A DNA stretch of 64,000 nucleotides from Hyphococcus lacteus (GTDB taxonomy: Bacteria; Pseudomonadota; Alphaproteobacteria; Caulobacterales; Parvularculaceae). Positions within the stretch are counted from its first letter, which is position 1, and the number at the start of each line of letters is the position of its first letter. Shown piece by piece: positions 7,776 to 16,508 of this stretch. Below the pieces are notes generated by a model. That model did no database searches. It had not been told where the DNA came from and was given only the letters and a program-made list of their open reading frames with translations. A program made the translations under genes and the position numbers. The stretch is from NCBI RefSeq assembly GCF_041058985.1, contig NZ_JBEHZE010000001.1, positions 1,240,001 to 1,304,000 of the forward strand. The letters are read 5' to 3'.

Positions 7776-9257
7776 ATGTTCGGACGGAGAACGGCTCCAG
7801 TAGATGCGTCCGCAGCGAAAAAAGCTGCGCCAGCAGAAAAGAAACCGGCTGCGGCTCCGGCGAAGGTAGCGTCAAAGGCGACCAAGCCCGAAAAGGCGGG
7901 CGCTAAGGCAGCGCCAGCTGCGCCTCCACGTGTGTCTCCGCCACCGAAAGCGACAACCGAGACGGTTGAAATTGGAAACCGGTCGGATGAATATTTTCGT
8001 ACAAAGACGACAATCTTTAATGCGCTGATCGATACTATCGATCTTTCGCAGCTCGCTCAGCTTGATACAGAAGCTGCTGCTGAAGAGATTCGTGATATCG
8101 TCAATGAAATCATTTCTATCAAGAATGTTCAGATGTCGATCGCGGAGCAAGAAGCGCTTTTGCAAGATATTTGTAATGATGTTCTTGGTTATGGTCCGCT
8201 TGAGCCATTGCTCGCCCGTGATGATATCGCCGATATCATGGTCAATGGAGCGAGCCGCGTTTTTATTGAAGTCGGCGGTAAAATCCAACTTACCAATGTT
8301 CGCTTCCGCGATAATGCTCAGTTGATGAATATTTGTCAGCGTATTGTGAGCCAGGTTGGCCGCCGAGTTGATGAAGCAAGCCCAATATGTGACGCGCGTC
8401 TGCCTGATGGCTCGCGTGTAAACGTCATTGCACCACCGTTGTCGATCGATGGTGCTGCACTGACGATCCGGAAATTTAAAAAAGATAAGCTGCGTATCCA
8501 AGATTTGGTCAATTTTGGATCAATCTCCCCAGAAGGCGCAAAAGTTCTCGAAATCATTGGTCATTGCCGGATCAACACGCTGATTTCCGGCGGTACAGGC
8601 TCGGGTAAAACGACCCTGCTAAACTGTCTGACGGGTTTTATCGAACATGATGAGCGCGTTATTACCGCGGAAGACGCAGCCGAGCTGCAACTCCAGCAGC
8701 CGCACACTGTTCGACTTGAAACACGACCGCCCAACCTTGAGGGGCAAGGTGAGGTCACGATGCGTGATCTCGTGAAAAACTGCCTACGTATGCGCCCTGA
8801 GCGGATTATCGTGGGTGAGGTTCGTGGACCAGAAGCGTTTGACCTGTTGCAGGCTATGAACACCGGTCACGACGGATCTATGGGTACGCTACACGCCAAT
8901 AGTCCTCGCGAAGCGCTTCAGCGTATTGAATCAATGATTACGATGGGTGGTTACAACCTTCCGTCGAAAACGATCAAGGAAATGATTGTTGGCTCTATCG
9001 ATGTTGTCGTGCAAGCGGCGCGTTTGCGCGATGGCTCGCGTCGTATCACCCATATTACGGAAGTTCTTGGTACTGAGGGTGATACAATCATCACGCAAGA
9101 CCTCTTTGTCTACGATATGGATGGTGAGGATGTGGACGGGAACATCGTCGGTAAGCATAAGTCGACAGGTATCGCACGCCCAGCATTCTGGGATCGTGCA
9201 CGCTATTACGGCAAAGAGGCGGAGCTGGCATCCGCATTAGACGCAGCTTCGGAGTAA
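7776..9257 (+). CDS. cpaF: Tad pilus secretion ATPase CpaF (TadA)
   Basis: A 493-residue hexameric motor ATPase that powers pilus extension and probably retraction. An Ala/Lys/Pro-rich tail (residues 1-70) precedes the N-terminal domain. The core has Walker A GGTGSGKTT (about 271-279), the Asp-box segment with ITAEDAAELQL, Walker B-type RPERIIVGEVRG (about 344-355) and the His-box GHDGSMGTLHAN (about 364-375). The gene follows cpaE by nine bases and precedes the platform genes tadB and tadC. Confidence 0.95.
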   Translation: MFGRRTAPVDASAAKKAAPAEKKPAAAPAKVASKATKPEKAGAKAAPAAPPRVSPPPKATTETVEIGNRSDEYFRTKTTIFNALIDTIDLSQLAQLDTEAAAEEIRDIVNEIISIKNVQMSIAEQEALLQDICNDVLGYGPLEPLLARDDIADIMVNGASRVFIEVGGKIQLTNVRFRDNAQLMNICQRIVSQVGRRVDEASPICDARLPDGSRVNVIAPPLSIDGAALTIRKFKKDKLRIQDLVNFGSISPEGAKVLEIIGHCRINTLISGGTGSGKTTLLNCLTGFIEHDERVITAEDAAELQLQQPHTVRLETRPPNLEGQGEVTMRDLVKNCLRMRPERIIVGEVRGPEAFDLLQAMNTGHDGSMGTLHANSPREALQRIESMITMGGYNLPSKTIKEMIVGSIDVVVQAARLRDGSRRITHITEVLGTEGDTIITQDLFVYDMDGEDVDGNIVGKHKSTGIARPAFWDRARYYGKEAELASALDAASE

Positions 9258-9261
9258 AACT

Positions 9262-10251
9262 ATGGATCAGCAGATCCTCATTGTTGGCGTATTGGGCATC
9301 GTTTGCTTTGCAGCGTTGGCGTTTGTGTTGCTGGCTCCTAGTCAGAAAGACAAAACCAATCAGCGGGTAACCGCGCTAAATGCCGCGAAGACAGTAAAAC
9401 GTGGGGGCGGTCCCAACGCGGAAGCGCAGAATAAAGAACGTCGGAAGAAACTGTCTGAATCGCTCGCGGCGCTTGAAAATAAAACCAAGGATCTCAAAAA
9501 GAAAAAACGTCTGTCTATGGACCAGATGTTAGAACAGGCTGGCCTCACCATTAAGCGCCAGCACTTTTACATCGGTTCCGTTGTATCAGCATTGACGTTT
9601 GGTTTGATCGGCGTTGTTTCCGGGCAACAACCATGGATCAGTGGTTTATTGCTTGTTGTCGGGGGGCTTGGCTTTCCACGTTGGTCTTTAAATTTTCTGC
9701 GCAAACGCAGACAGAAAAAATTCGTTACTGAATTTTCAAACGCCATTGATGTGATCGTACGAGGTGTAAAATCTGGCCTTCCGGTAAACGAATGCCTGAA
9801 GATCATTGGCCGTGAAGCGCCACGCCCCGTTAGCGATGAGTTTCATATGCTTACGGAGGGTATTCGCGTTGGTCTTTCCATGGAGCAGGCGCTGGAACGA
9901 ATGCAAGAGCGTATGCCCCTTCAGGAAGTCAATTTTTTTAGTATCGTCTTGCTCATCCAGCAAAAAACAGGTGGTAACTTAGCAGAAGCGTTGGGTAACC
10001 TCGCAAATGTTTTGCGCTCACGGAAGCTGATGGAAGGAAAAATTAAGGCCCTTTCCTCAGAAGCGAAAGCATCAGCATACATCATTGGTTCATTGCCATT
10101 TCTGGTTATGGGCGCGGTGCAACTATCATCACCTGATTATTTGGTTCCGTTGTTCTCCACAAAAGTTGGGAATTTCATTCTCATCGGTGCGGGTGTGTGG
10201 ATGATGACCGGTATTCTCGTGATGAAAAAAATGACTCAGATCAAGGTTTAG
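9262..10251 (+). CDS. tadB: Tad platform protein TadB (GspF domain)
   Basis: A 329-residue inner-membrane protein: one N-terminal helix (about 4-24), a basic cytoplasmic stretch rich in Lys, two helices (about 95-140), the GspF cytoplasmic domain (about 150-260, with FSNAIDVIVRGVKSGLPV) and two C-terminal helices. TadB and TadC form the membrane platform driven by CpaF. It starts four bases after cpaF. Confidence 0.92.
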   Translation: MDQQILIVGVLGIVCFAALAFVLLAPSQKDKTNQRVTALNAAKTVKRGGGPNAEAQNKERRKKLSESLAALENKTKDLKKKKRLSMDQMLEQAGLTIKRQHFYIGSVVSALTFGLIGVVSGQQPWISGLLLVVGGLGFPRWSLNFLRKRRQKKFVTEFSNAIDVIVRGVKSGLPVNECLKIIGREAPRPVSDEFHMLTEGIRVGLSMEQALERMQERMPLQEVNFFSIVLLIQQKTGGNLAEALGNLANVLRSRKLMEGKIKALSSEAKASAYIIGSLPFLVMGAVQLSSPDYLVPLFSTKVGNFILIGAGVWMMTGILVMKKMTQIKV

Positions 10252-10261
10252 GACGCGCGCA

Positions 10262-11236
10262 ATGGAAGCGATGATCAACGCAGTTACGGATCCTTCAATA
10301 CAGATTGCAGCGCTTGTCTCGCTTGCGGCGATCGGGGCTGTGTTTACAATTCTTGAACCGCTGCTTGTCAAAGACAAGTTTGAAGAGCGAATGAAAACGG
10401 TCGGAAGTTATCGCGACAATCTTCGCAAACAACAGCGTGAAATGTTGGCGAAAAAGACGAATACGTCGCTTCGTAATCGCTCTCCGCAAGGCATGGTCAA
10501 AGAATTGGTCGAGAGTTTGAAATTGCTCGAGGTTTTTGACGAAGAGGCAGCACGCAAAAAATTGATGATGGCTGGTTTCCGTGGGCAAGGTCCGGTTTTC
10601 ACCTTCATGACGGCTCGTCTTACCTTGCCATTCGTTGTTGCGATCATTGTTGGCATTTATGTCTATCTGCTCAATGGTTTTGAGCTTGATCCATTTGGCC
10701 GCCTTTTGGCGACTATTGGCGGGTTTTTGAGCGGTTTTTATCTGCCAAATATTTACATCACGAATATCGTGACAAAACGACAGCAAAAAATCCGTGAAGC
10801 TTGGCCTGACTCGCTTGACCTTCTTCTAATCTGTGTGGAAGCCGGTATGTCGATTGAAGCTGCCTTTCAAAAGGTTGGTGAAGAAGTTGGTCCGAGTTGT
10901 CCTGAGTTGGCTGAGGAATTGGGCCTAACAACCGCAGAACTATCCTATCTGCAAGAGCGCAAACAGGCATATGCGAATCTTGCGGAACGGACGGGCCTAG
11001 ATTCAGTTCGTGGCGTTGCAACTGCGCTGATACAATCAGAGAAGTATGGTACGCCGCTTGGTCAGTCTTTGCGGGTTATGGCTAAAGAAAGCCGTGATTT
11101 GCGCATGCAGGAGGCCGAGAAAAAAGCAGCTGCCTTGCCACCAAAGTTGACTGTTCCAATGATTGGTTTTTTCTTGCCGGTATTGTTCGCTGTAATTCTT
11201 GGCCCTGCTATCATGCAGGTCATGAATCTCGACTAA
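10262..11236 (+). CDS. tadC: Tad platform protein TadC (GspF domain)
   Basis: A 324-residue partner of TadB with the same architecture: N-terminal helix, central pair of helices (about 115-165), a GspF domain (about 180-290, with WPDSLDLLLICVEAGMSIE) and C-terminal helices. It closes the operon that starts at cpaA. The next gene is convergent. Confidence 0.92.
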   Translation: MEAMINAVTDPSIQIAALVSLAAIGAVFTILEPLLVKDKFEERMKTVGSYRDNLRKQQREMLAKKTNTSLRNRSPQGMVKELVESLKLLEVFDEEAARKKLMMAGFRGQGPVFTFMTARLTLPFVVAIIVGIYVYLLNGFELDPFGRLLATIGGFLSGFYLPNIYITNIVTKRQQKIREAWPDSLDLLLICVEAGMSIEAAFQKVGEEVGPSCPELAEELGLTTAELSYLQERKQAYANLAERTGLDSVRGVATALIQSEKYGTPLGQSLRVMAKESRDLRMQEAEKKAAALPPKLTVPMIGFFLPVLFAVILGPAIMQVMNLD

Positions 11237-11264
11237 TTCAAATCTAAAACCACTAGTGTAGCTT

Positions 11265-13028
11265 TTATTGCGAAGCAATTTGATCGATTGCTTCGTATAA
11301 GGGAAGTTCGCCAGCGGCGACTTTTTCGCGCGATGGCGCGGGTTGCCCTAAGCGTGCGCGGTAGATCCAAAAATTGGTAAGAACCTTCTCAACAAAATCA
11401 CGACTTTCACGATTTGGAATGCTCTCGATAAAGAGGAGCGGATCGTCAATTGCGACATCTCGTTTCCAACGGCGTAGATTTCCGGGCCCGCCATTATAGG
11501 CTGCGGCCAAATGGAATAGATCGCCATCGACGGCTTTGGTCATTAAATGATCAACATAGTTTTGTCCCAGTTCCATGTTGAATGATGGATCGTACAGGCG
11601 TTCTCGTCCGCTTTTATAGATTAAACTCCGGTCGCCAGCGATATAGCTGGCAGTGCGGGGCATTAATTGCATGAGGCCGCGGGCACCGACGCGGCTGGTA
11701 GCGTCGGTTTTGAACTTTGATTCTTGGCGCATCAGCGCAAATAGAAGCGCGCGATCAACCTTGAAGCCACTTTCGGGGGTAAAATCCGGAATCGGAAACA
11801 GTCCCGCTTGTAGCGCTGGATTGTCATCAGATAGCGCAATGTCGATTTGCGCAGCAGGTAGATCAAGTGCAATCGCCACAGCGAGGAGTGTCGGCGCATC
11901 TTCGGCCTCGATCGCGCCATTCGCCCAACGAAGTTCGACGTCAGCATCGGAGGTGCGACCGGCTTGGCTGAGTGCAATCGCACGTTTGATGCGCGGTTCT
12001 TTCCCCATAAGATCTGAGACATCGTCATTCGCAAGTTCTGGAGCAGACCAGTTATAGCTGTGGTCCCGGCCTAATTGTGCCAACGATAATTGTCCGTAAA
12101 ACGTAAAAGGGAACGCCGCCCCGATTTCAAGGTTAGGGGTTACGTCAGCGGGGTTACCGCCCGCAAGCGCTGTGCGTGCCGCCCAGAATGCAGCTGCTGC
12201 ACGTAGGCTATCTTCTTGGTAAGGGACGGCGGCCATTGCTTTGAAATGATTGTGCGCACTCGAAATATTCCCCTCACGGAAGGAGGTTAACCCGGCAATC
12301 CATTGCGCCAAAACGGCGCTTTCACCGTTTCGTGCTGCGGCCTCTTCAGCAATCTTCTGGGCTGTATCGACATATCCTTGGTAATAAAGGCTGGCTGCAA
12401 TCCATGACCGCATACGGTCAAACTGTCGTGTAGAAATAGTGCCGCGGCGATGATGGTTTTCTATTTCTTTTAATGCGTCGAGTGCTCGTTCTTTGTTCGA
12501 AAGAAATCGGACGCGCCCTTCAATTTGGCGTAACCGTGACGCGCTCATATTGTCAGCATCAGCAACCAGGTCAGGGTGGAGCTGTTTTGCCGGTGGCTGA
12601 CGCCATTTGCGAGTTATAGGCCGGAGTGGGGATGATTGACCGCGCGGCTGGCGTTTCCGCGCTAGCGAATAAATTTTGTCAGCCTCCGGATGGTCAGCGT
12701 AGTAAGCGAGCCAGCGTTTCAGCTCACTAAACGAAGAGCGATACGCAGTTGGGTGCATATAACGCTGGAACTGGACATAACCCATGAGAACTTTGTTATC
12801 GAGTTGATTGATCAACTGATCTGCATCACGCCAATTTCCGCTTTTTTGCAGCGCAAAAATCTGTTGGTACAGCGAAGCGTCTTCCGTGCTTAACACGCTC
12901 AGAGGTTGGCTCTCTGGTGACGGGCTGGCCGAAACAACTGCCTCTTCTGTTTTTGCGGCCCAACCGTGTGGGGCAACAATCAATGCTGATACAGAAGCGA
13001 AGGCAAAGAGCGTTTGGCGTAGCGGCAT
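11265..13028 (-). CDS. Soluble lytic murein transglycosylase
   Basis: A 587-residue periplasmic enzyme that cleaves the peptidoglycan glycan chain with formation of 1,6-anhydro-muramic acid. It has a signal peptide (residues 1-22), a long alpha-helical superhelix (about 60-420) and a C-terminal SLT domain (about 430-570) with the catalytic Glu in RQESKFK, then GARGLMQLMP and AAYNGGPGN. The upstream in-frame ATG at 13067 is less likely; the ATG at 13028 has AGGGAAA in front and begins the signal peptide. Lying convergent to tadC, it could help local wall opening for the pilus, but such enzymes are general and no operon links them. Confidence 0.9.
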   Translation of the reverse strand: MPLRQTLFAFASVSALIVAPHGWAAKTEEAVVSASPSPESQPLSVLSTEDASLYQQIFALQKSGNWRDADQLINQLDNKVLMGYVQFQRYMHPTAYRSSFSELKRWLAYYADHPEADKIYSLARKRQPRGQSSPLRPITRKWRQPPAKQLHPDLVADADNMSASRLRQIEGRVRFLSNKERALDALKEIENHHRRGTISTRQFDRMRSWIAASLYYQGYVDTAQKIAEEAAARNGESAVLAQWIAGLTSFREGNISSAHNHFKAMAAVPYQEDSLRAAAAFWAARTALAGGNPADVTPNLEIGAAFPFTFYGQLSLAQLGRDHSYNWSAPELANDDVSDLMGKEPRIKRAIALSQAGRTSDADVELRWANGAIEAEDAPTLLAVAIALDLPAAQIDIALSDDNPALQAGLFPIPDFTPESGFKVDRALLFALMRQESKFKTDATSRVGARGLMQLMPRTASYIAGDRSLIYKSGRERLYDPSFNMELGQNYVDHLMTKAVDGDLFHLAAAYNGGPGNLRRWKRDVAIDDPLLFIESIPNRESRDFVEKVLTNFWIYRARLGQPAPSREKVAAGELPLYEAIDQIASQ

Positions 13029-13169
13029 ATTGGTTTCCCTAATCGCGAAAAGCGCGATGAAATTCACGTCAATCTTGGATCAATGATGAAGTGTTGTCCC
13101 CAAGAGCTGGCTCGGACACTCAGTATATACGCGACCGATGCCCAACGGCTAAGACTATCGTAAGGTCGG

Positions 13170-13991
13170 TTAATGGTCCTTTAACCTCTCGGCGAGGGAT
13201 TGAAGGTCGGCCCATGCAAGCCGTTTTCCGGCGGGCTGCCGTAATAAAAATGCTGGATGGTAGGTCGGAAGAGTAGGCACTTTGGTGCCATTTGCTGTTT
13301 CTATCTCCCGCCAAACGCCGCGAGCACGCATAATACCGGTGATGCCCAACAATGCCTGTAGTGGAGCACCGCCTGCGATTAAGATTACTTTTGGCGTAGA
13401 GAGTTCGATTAATCGGTCCACAAAAGGCCGACATACAGCGGTCTCAAGCGGTGTGGGGTTTCGATTTGCCGGAGGGCGCCAGAAAACGATGTTTGAGATT
13501 AGCGTATTTTCCGTCCGCGTTCGGCCAATGCTCGCAAGCATACGATCTAGCAATTGCCCCGCGCGACCGATGAAAGGTTTCCCGGCTTGGTCCTCGTCCC
13601 GACCCGGTGCCTCGCCAATAACCAACAAATCTGCGCCGACGACACCGTCGGTAAAGACCGTGTTTTTGGCACCAGATTTTAGTGGGCAGCCTTCGAATGA
13701 TTTTACTGCGGCTTCTAAGGCTTCATAGGTGTCGCATGCCGCAGCGATTTTTTCGGCAGCGGCTATGGCCGCGTCGGTGCTTTGCGTTTCTTCAGTAGTT
13801 ACTGGCTGCGTTTGGGGCGCTGCCTGGTTTGGGGCTGGCCTGGCTAAAGTTCGTGTTTGTGCGATCGGGGTCGGTTTGGTGGCTGTCCAGCTATAAAGAT
13901 CAGCCGCTTGCGGGGCGACTGCTTCGTCTACGCCCATCTCCGCATACCAGCGCAGAAGGGCTTGGGCGGCCTGTTCATCGGAAATTTCCAT
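13170..13991 (-). CDS. Uracil-DNA glycosylase, family 4-like
   Basis: A 273-residue DNA repair enzyme that removes uracil from DNA. After a variable N-terminal 100 residues rich in Ala, Thr and Gln, the core shows motif 1 GEAPGRDED, then GKPFIGRAG, NIVFWRPPANR and the C-terminal YHPAFLLR. Canonical family 4 enzymes carry four Cys for a 4Fe-4S cluster. Here only EGCPLK and AVCRPF are at expected places; the KC of KCRPP is FW. The ATG at 13991 is preferred over the TTG-like upstream start, which would add a hydrophobic, Cys-rich stretch foreign to the family. It is 29 bases after the YhhN gene and may share its transcript. Confidence 0.85.
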   Translation of the reverse strand: MEISDEQAAQALLRWYAEMGVDEAVAPQAADLYSWTATKPTPIAQTRTLARPAPNQAAPQTQPVTTEETQSTDAAIAAAEKIAAACDTYEALEAAVKSFEGCPLKSGAKNTVFTDGVVGADLLVIGEAPGRDEDQAGKPFIGRAGQLLDRMLASIGRTRTENTLISNIVFWRPPANRNPTPLETAVCRPFVDRLIELSTPKVILIAGGAPLQALLGITGIMRARGVWREIETANGTKVPTLPTYHPAFLLRQPAGKRLAWADLQSLAERLKDH

Positions 13992-14020
13992 CACGCCGAA
14001 CTTGTAGCAGAAGCAGCCCC

Positions 14021-14674
14021 TTAAACAGAAGACGCTAAAAGCAATTGCGCACCAAAATAGAGGGGTAGCCCCCACGATTTATTGAAAAACTGGTGAGTTA
14101 TGAATTTATCACGTGAAACAGCAATATCTGAGATCGCAAACCCGAGCGCGCCAGCGATAACTACCCAATTTGGTGCGCTAGATTGCCCCGGCGCGGCTAA
14201 AAAGCTGGTTGCCACCATTATGGCAATGATCGCGGAATAGACGGTCACAGGCCATTTAAATTCCGCCAGATTTGGCCAAAGCCATCTGAGCGCGAGTATC
14301 GCAAAACCAGCCATCCCGGCGCTGCCAATCAAAAACAGCCCGGAAATTTCAGGACCTGTGCTCAGAAATGCTCCTACATAGGCTAAATGTCCTATGGCAA
14401 ATGCGCCCATGCCGGCGAGAAAAGTACGTGCGCCGGTCGGGATTAGAAATACATCGCCCAATAAACAGAAGACTAACCCAATCAGAATCCAACACCCATA
14501 AGTGGTATCGAGCGCACCACCAGTGAGTGCGACCAGCACGAAAGCTAGTGATGCTGCGGGTTTTGCAACCCATTTGAGAAAGCCTGAGTCGAGCCGTTTG
14601 GCGGCTCGGTATTCGGCGATGATCAAAAGACCCACAAATATTATACAGACGATGATGAATATATTTTGAGACAT
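14021..14674 (-). CDS. YhhN-family membrane protein (lysoplasmalogenase-like)
   Basis: A 217-residue polytopic membrane protein with about eight helices. The motifs LLGDVFL (about 90-96) and FAISDIAVSRDKF (about 183-195) are typical of the YhhN/TMEM86 family, whose animal members hydrolyse the vinyl-ether bond of lysoplasmalogens; the bacterial substrate is not certain. The ATG at 14674 has TGGAGTG upstream and is preferred over the longer frame. It is divergent from the ETF dehydrogenase gene. Confidence 0.85.
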   Translation of the reverse strand: MSQNIFIIVCIIFVGLLIIAEYRAAKRLDSGFLKWVAKPAASLAFVLVALTGGALDTTYGCWILIGLVFCLLGDVFLIPTGARTFLAGMGAFAIGHLAYVGAFLSTGPEISGLFLIGSAGMAGFAILALRWLWPNLAEFKWPVTVYSAIIAIMVATSFLAAPGQSSAPNWVVIAGALGFAISDIAVSRDKFITHQFFNKSWGLPLYFGAQLLLASSV

Positions 14675-14815
14675 GGGTGTTTCACTCCAATATCGAGACT
14701 CTGGTGGCCTCTTTAGAATTGCGTGTTTAGCAACATGGCTTTTTCTGATGATTTTTGCCAGAAACACAGATCACAGCTTTTGACATCAAGCGAAGACGCA
14801 GAAAGAGACGATGCA

Positions 14816-16495
14816 ATGAATGATCAAGTGCCCGAACGGGAATCTATGGAATTTGACGTTGTGATCGTTGGCGCGGGGCCTGCCGGACTGTCCGCTGCAA
14901 TACGGTTAAAGCAATGTGCTCAAGAGACTGGTAGAGAAATCAACGTCGTCGTGGTCGAAAAAGGCTCTGAGGTCGGCGCTCATATTCTGTCGGGCGCAGT
15001 TCTTGACCCTAGTGGATTGGATGCGTTGCTGCCTGATTGGCGCAATATGGGTGCGCCGATTGACACGCCGGTCCAATCAGAGAGTTTCAAGATTCTTGGG
15101 GCGGCAGGATCGTTCCCTCTCCCCGTGTGGGGAATGCCAGAAATGGTCAAAAACCACGGCTGTTATGTGGTTTCTATGGGCAATGTTTGCCGCTGGTTGG
15201 CGGAACAGGCTGAAGCGGCGGGGGTTGAAATTTATCCTGGCATGGCGGCGTCTCAGGTGTTGTATCGTGAAGACGGTTCTGTTCGCGGTGTGGTCGTTGG
15301 CGAGATGGGTATCGGCAAGGACGGCGAAAAACGGGATAGCTATGAGCCGGGCATGGAATTGGTCGGCAAATATGTGTTGATCGGCGAGGGCGTTCGCGGT
15401 TCGCTCGCTAAACAATTGATTGAACGTTTCGGATTGGGTGATGATTGCGACCCACAGAAATTTGGTATTGGCCTCAAAGAACTCTGGGAAATTGCGCCAG
15501 AGAAAAGCCGACCGGGGCATGTTCAGCATACATTCGGCTGGCCGTTAAATGACGACACTGGCGGTGGGTCGTTCCTTTATCACTATAGTGACAATACTAT
15601 TGCGCTGGGGTTTGTCGTTCATCTAAATTACAAAAACCCTTACCTTTATCCGTATGGTGAGTTTCAGAAATTCAAAACCCATCCGGAAATTGCGGAGCTT
15701 CTTGAGGGCGGCAAACGCATTGCTTATGGGTCGCGCGCCATCACCGAAGGTGGGTATCAGTCAGTGCCGAAGCTTACTTTTAAGGGTGGTGCTTTGATTG
15801 GTTGTTCTGCCGGTTTTGTGAATGTTCCGCGCATCAAAGGCAATCATAATGCGATGCTCACAGGTATTATGGCTGCGAACGCTGCGTTCGACGCGGTAAT
15901 TGCTGGGCGCGAGGGTGATGAGCTAAGCGCCTATCAGGCCGCGTATGACGAATCGCCAGTGAAGGCTGAGTTGTACAAAGCGCGGAACGTTAAGCCGCTC
16001 TGGTCAAAATTCGGCACACGTATTGGGGCGATTGCTCTTGGGGGCATCGATTTATGGACGAACACAGCACTTTCAGGGTTTTCATTTCTGGGCACGCTTC
16101 ACCACGGTAAGACGGACGCGGCCGCAACGGAACCGGCGTCAAAGCATAAACCAATTGACTATCCTCGGGCTGATGGGGCTTTGACCTTCGATCGTCTGAC
16201 GAATGTGGCTTTTTCAGCGACTAATCACGAAGAAGACCAGCCCGCGCACTTGTTGCTTAAGGATCCGTCAATACCGATCGACGTTAATCTCCCAAGATAT
16301 GCCGAACCAGCACAGCGATATTGCCCCGCTGGTGTGTATGAAGTGGTGACAGAAGATGGTGGTGCTGATCCGCGCTTTCAAATCAATGCGCAAAACTGCG
16401 TGCACTGTAAAACTTGTGACATCAAAGATCCGTCACAAAATATTGTCTGGACAACGCCTGAAGGCGGTGGTGGACCCAATTATCCGAATATGTAA
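14816..16495 (+). CDS. Electron transfer flavoprotein-ubiquinone oxidoreductase
   Basis: About 559 residues. This inner-membrane FAD and 4Fe-4S enzyme passes electrons from reduced ETF (from fatty-acid and amino-acid dehydrogenases) to ubiquinone. Visible are the FAD-binding VVIVGAGPAGLSAA at about residues 15-28, the ETF-QO domain with GEGVRGSLAKQL, and the C-terminal ferredoxin-like domain with RYCPAGVY...NCVHCKTCDIKDP, holding all four cluster cysteines. The start at 14816 (MNDQVPERES) is chosen because the extra upstream residues overlap the divergent gene's promoter region. The next gene starts 13 bases after the stop. Confidence 0.95.
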   Translation: MNDQVPERESMEFDVVIVGAGPAGLSAAIRLKQCAQETGREINVVVVEKGSEVGAHILSGAVLDPSGLDALLPDWRNMGAPIDTPVQSESFKILGAAGSFPLPVWGMPEMVKNHGCYVVSMGNVCRWLAEQAEAAGVEIYPGMAASQVLYREDGSVRGVVVGEMGIGKDGEKRDSYEPGMELVGKYVLIGEGVRGSLAKQLIERFGLGDDCDPQKFGIGLKELWEIAPEKSRPGHVQHTFGWPLNDDTGGGSFLYHYSDNTIALGFVVHLNYKNPYLYPYGEFQKFKTHPEIAELLEGGKRIAYGSRAITEGGYQSVPKLTFKGGALIGCSAGFVNVPRIKGNHNAMLTGIMAANAAFDAVIAGREGDELSAYQAAYDESPVKAELYKARNVKPLWSKFGTRIGAIALGGIDLWTNTALSGFSFLGTLHHGKTDAAATEPASKHKPIDYPRADGALTFDRLTNVAFSATNHEEDQPAHLLLKDPSIPIDVNLPRYAEPAQRYCPAGVYEVVTEDGGADPRFQINAQNCVHCKTCDIKDPSQNIVWTTPEGGGGPNYPNM

Positions 16496-16508
16496 GGAGC
16501 GCTTTGCG

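Noticed and set aside
7872..8501. 209-residue minus-strand open frame opposite cpaF
   Set aside because: Shadow of a strongly conserved ATPase gene; no signal or domain features.
11271..11295. Hairpin CGAAGCAA/TTGCTTCG near the tadC 3' end
   Set aside because: It is inside the last codons of the convergent transglycosylase and lacks a T-run; not a convincing terminator.
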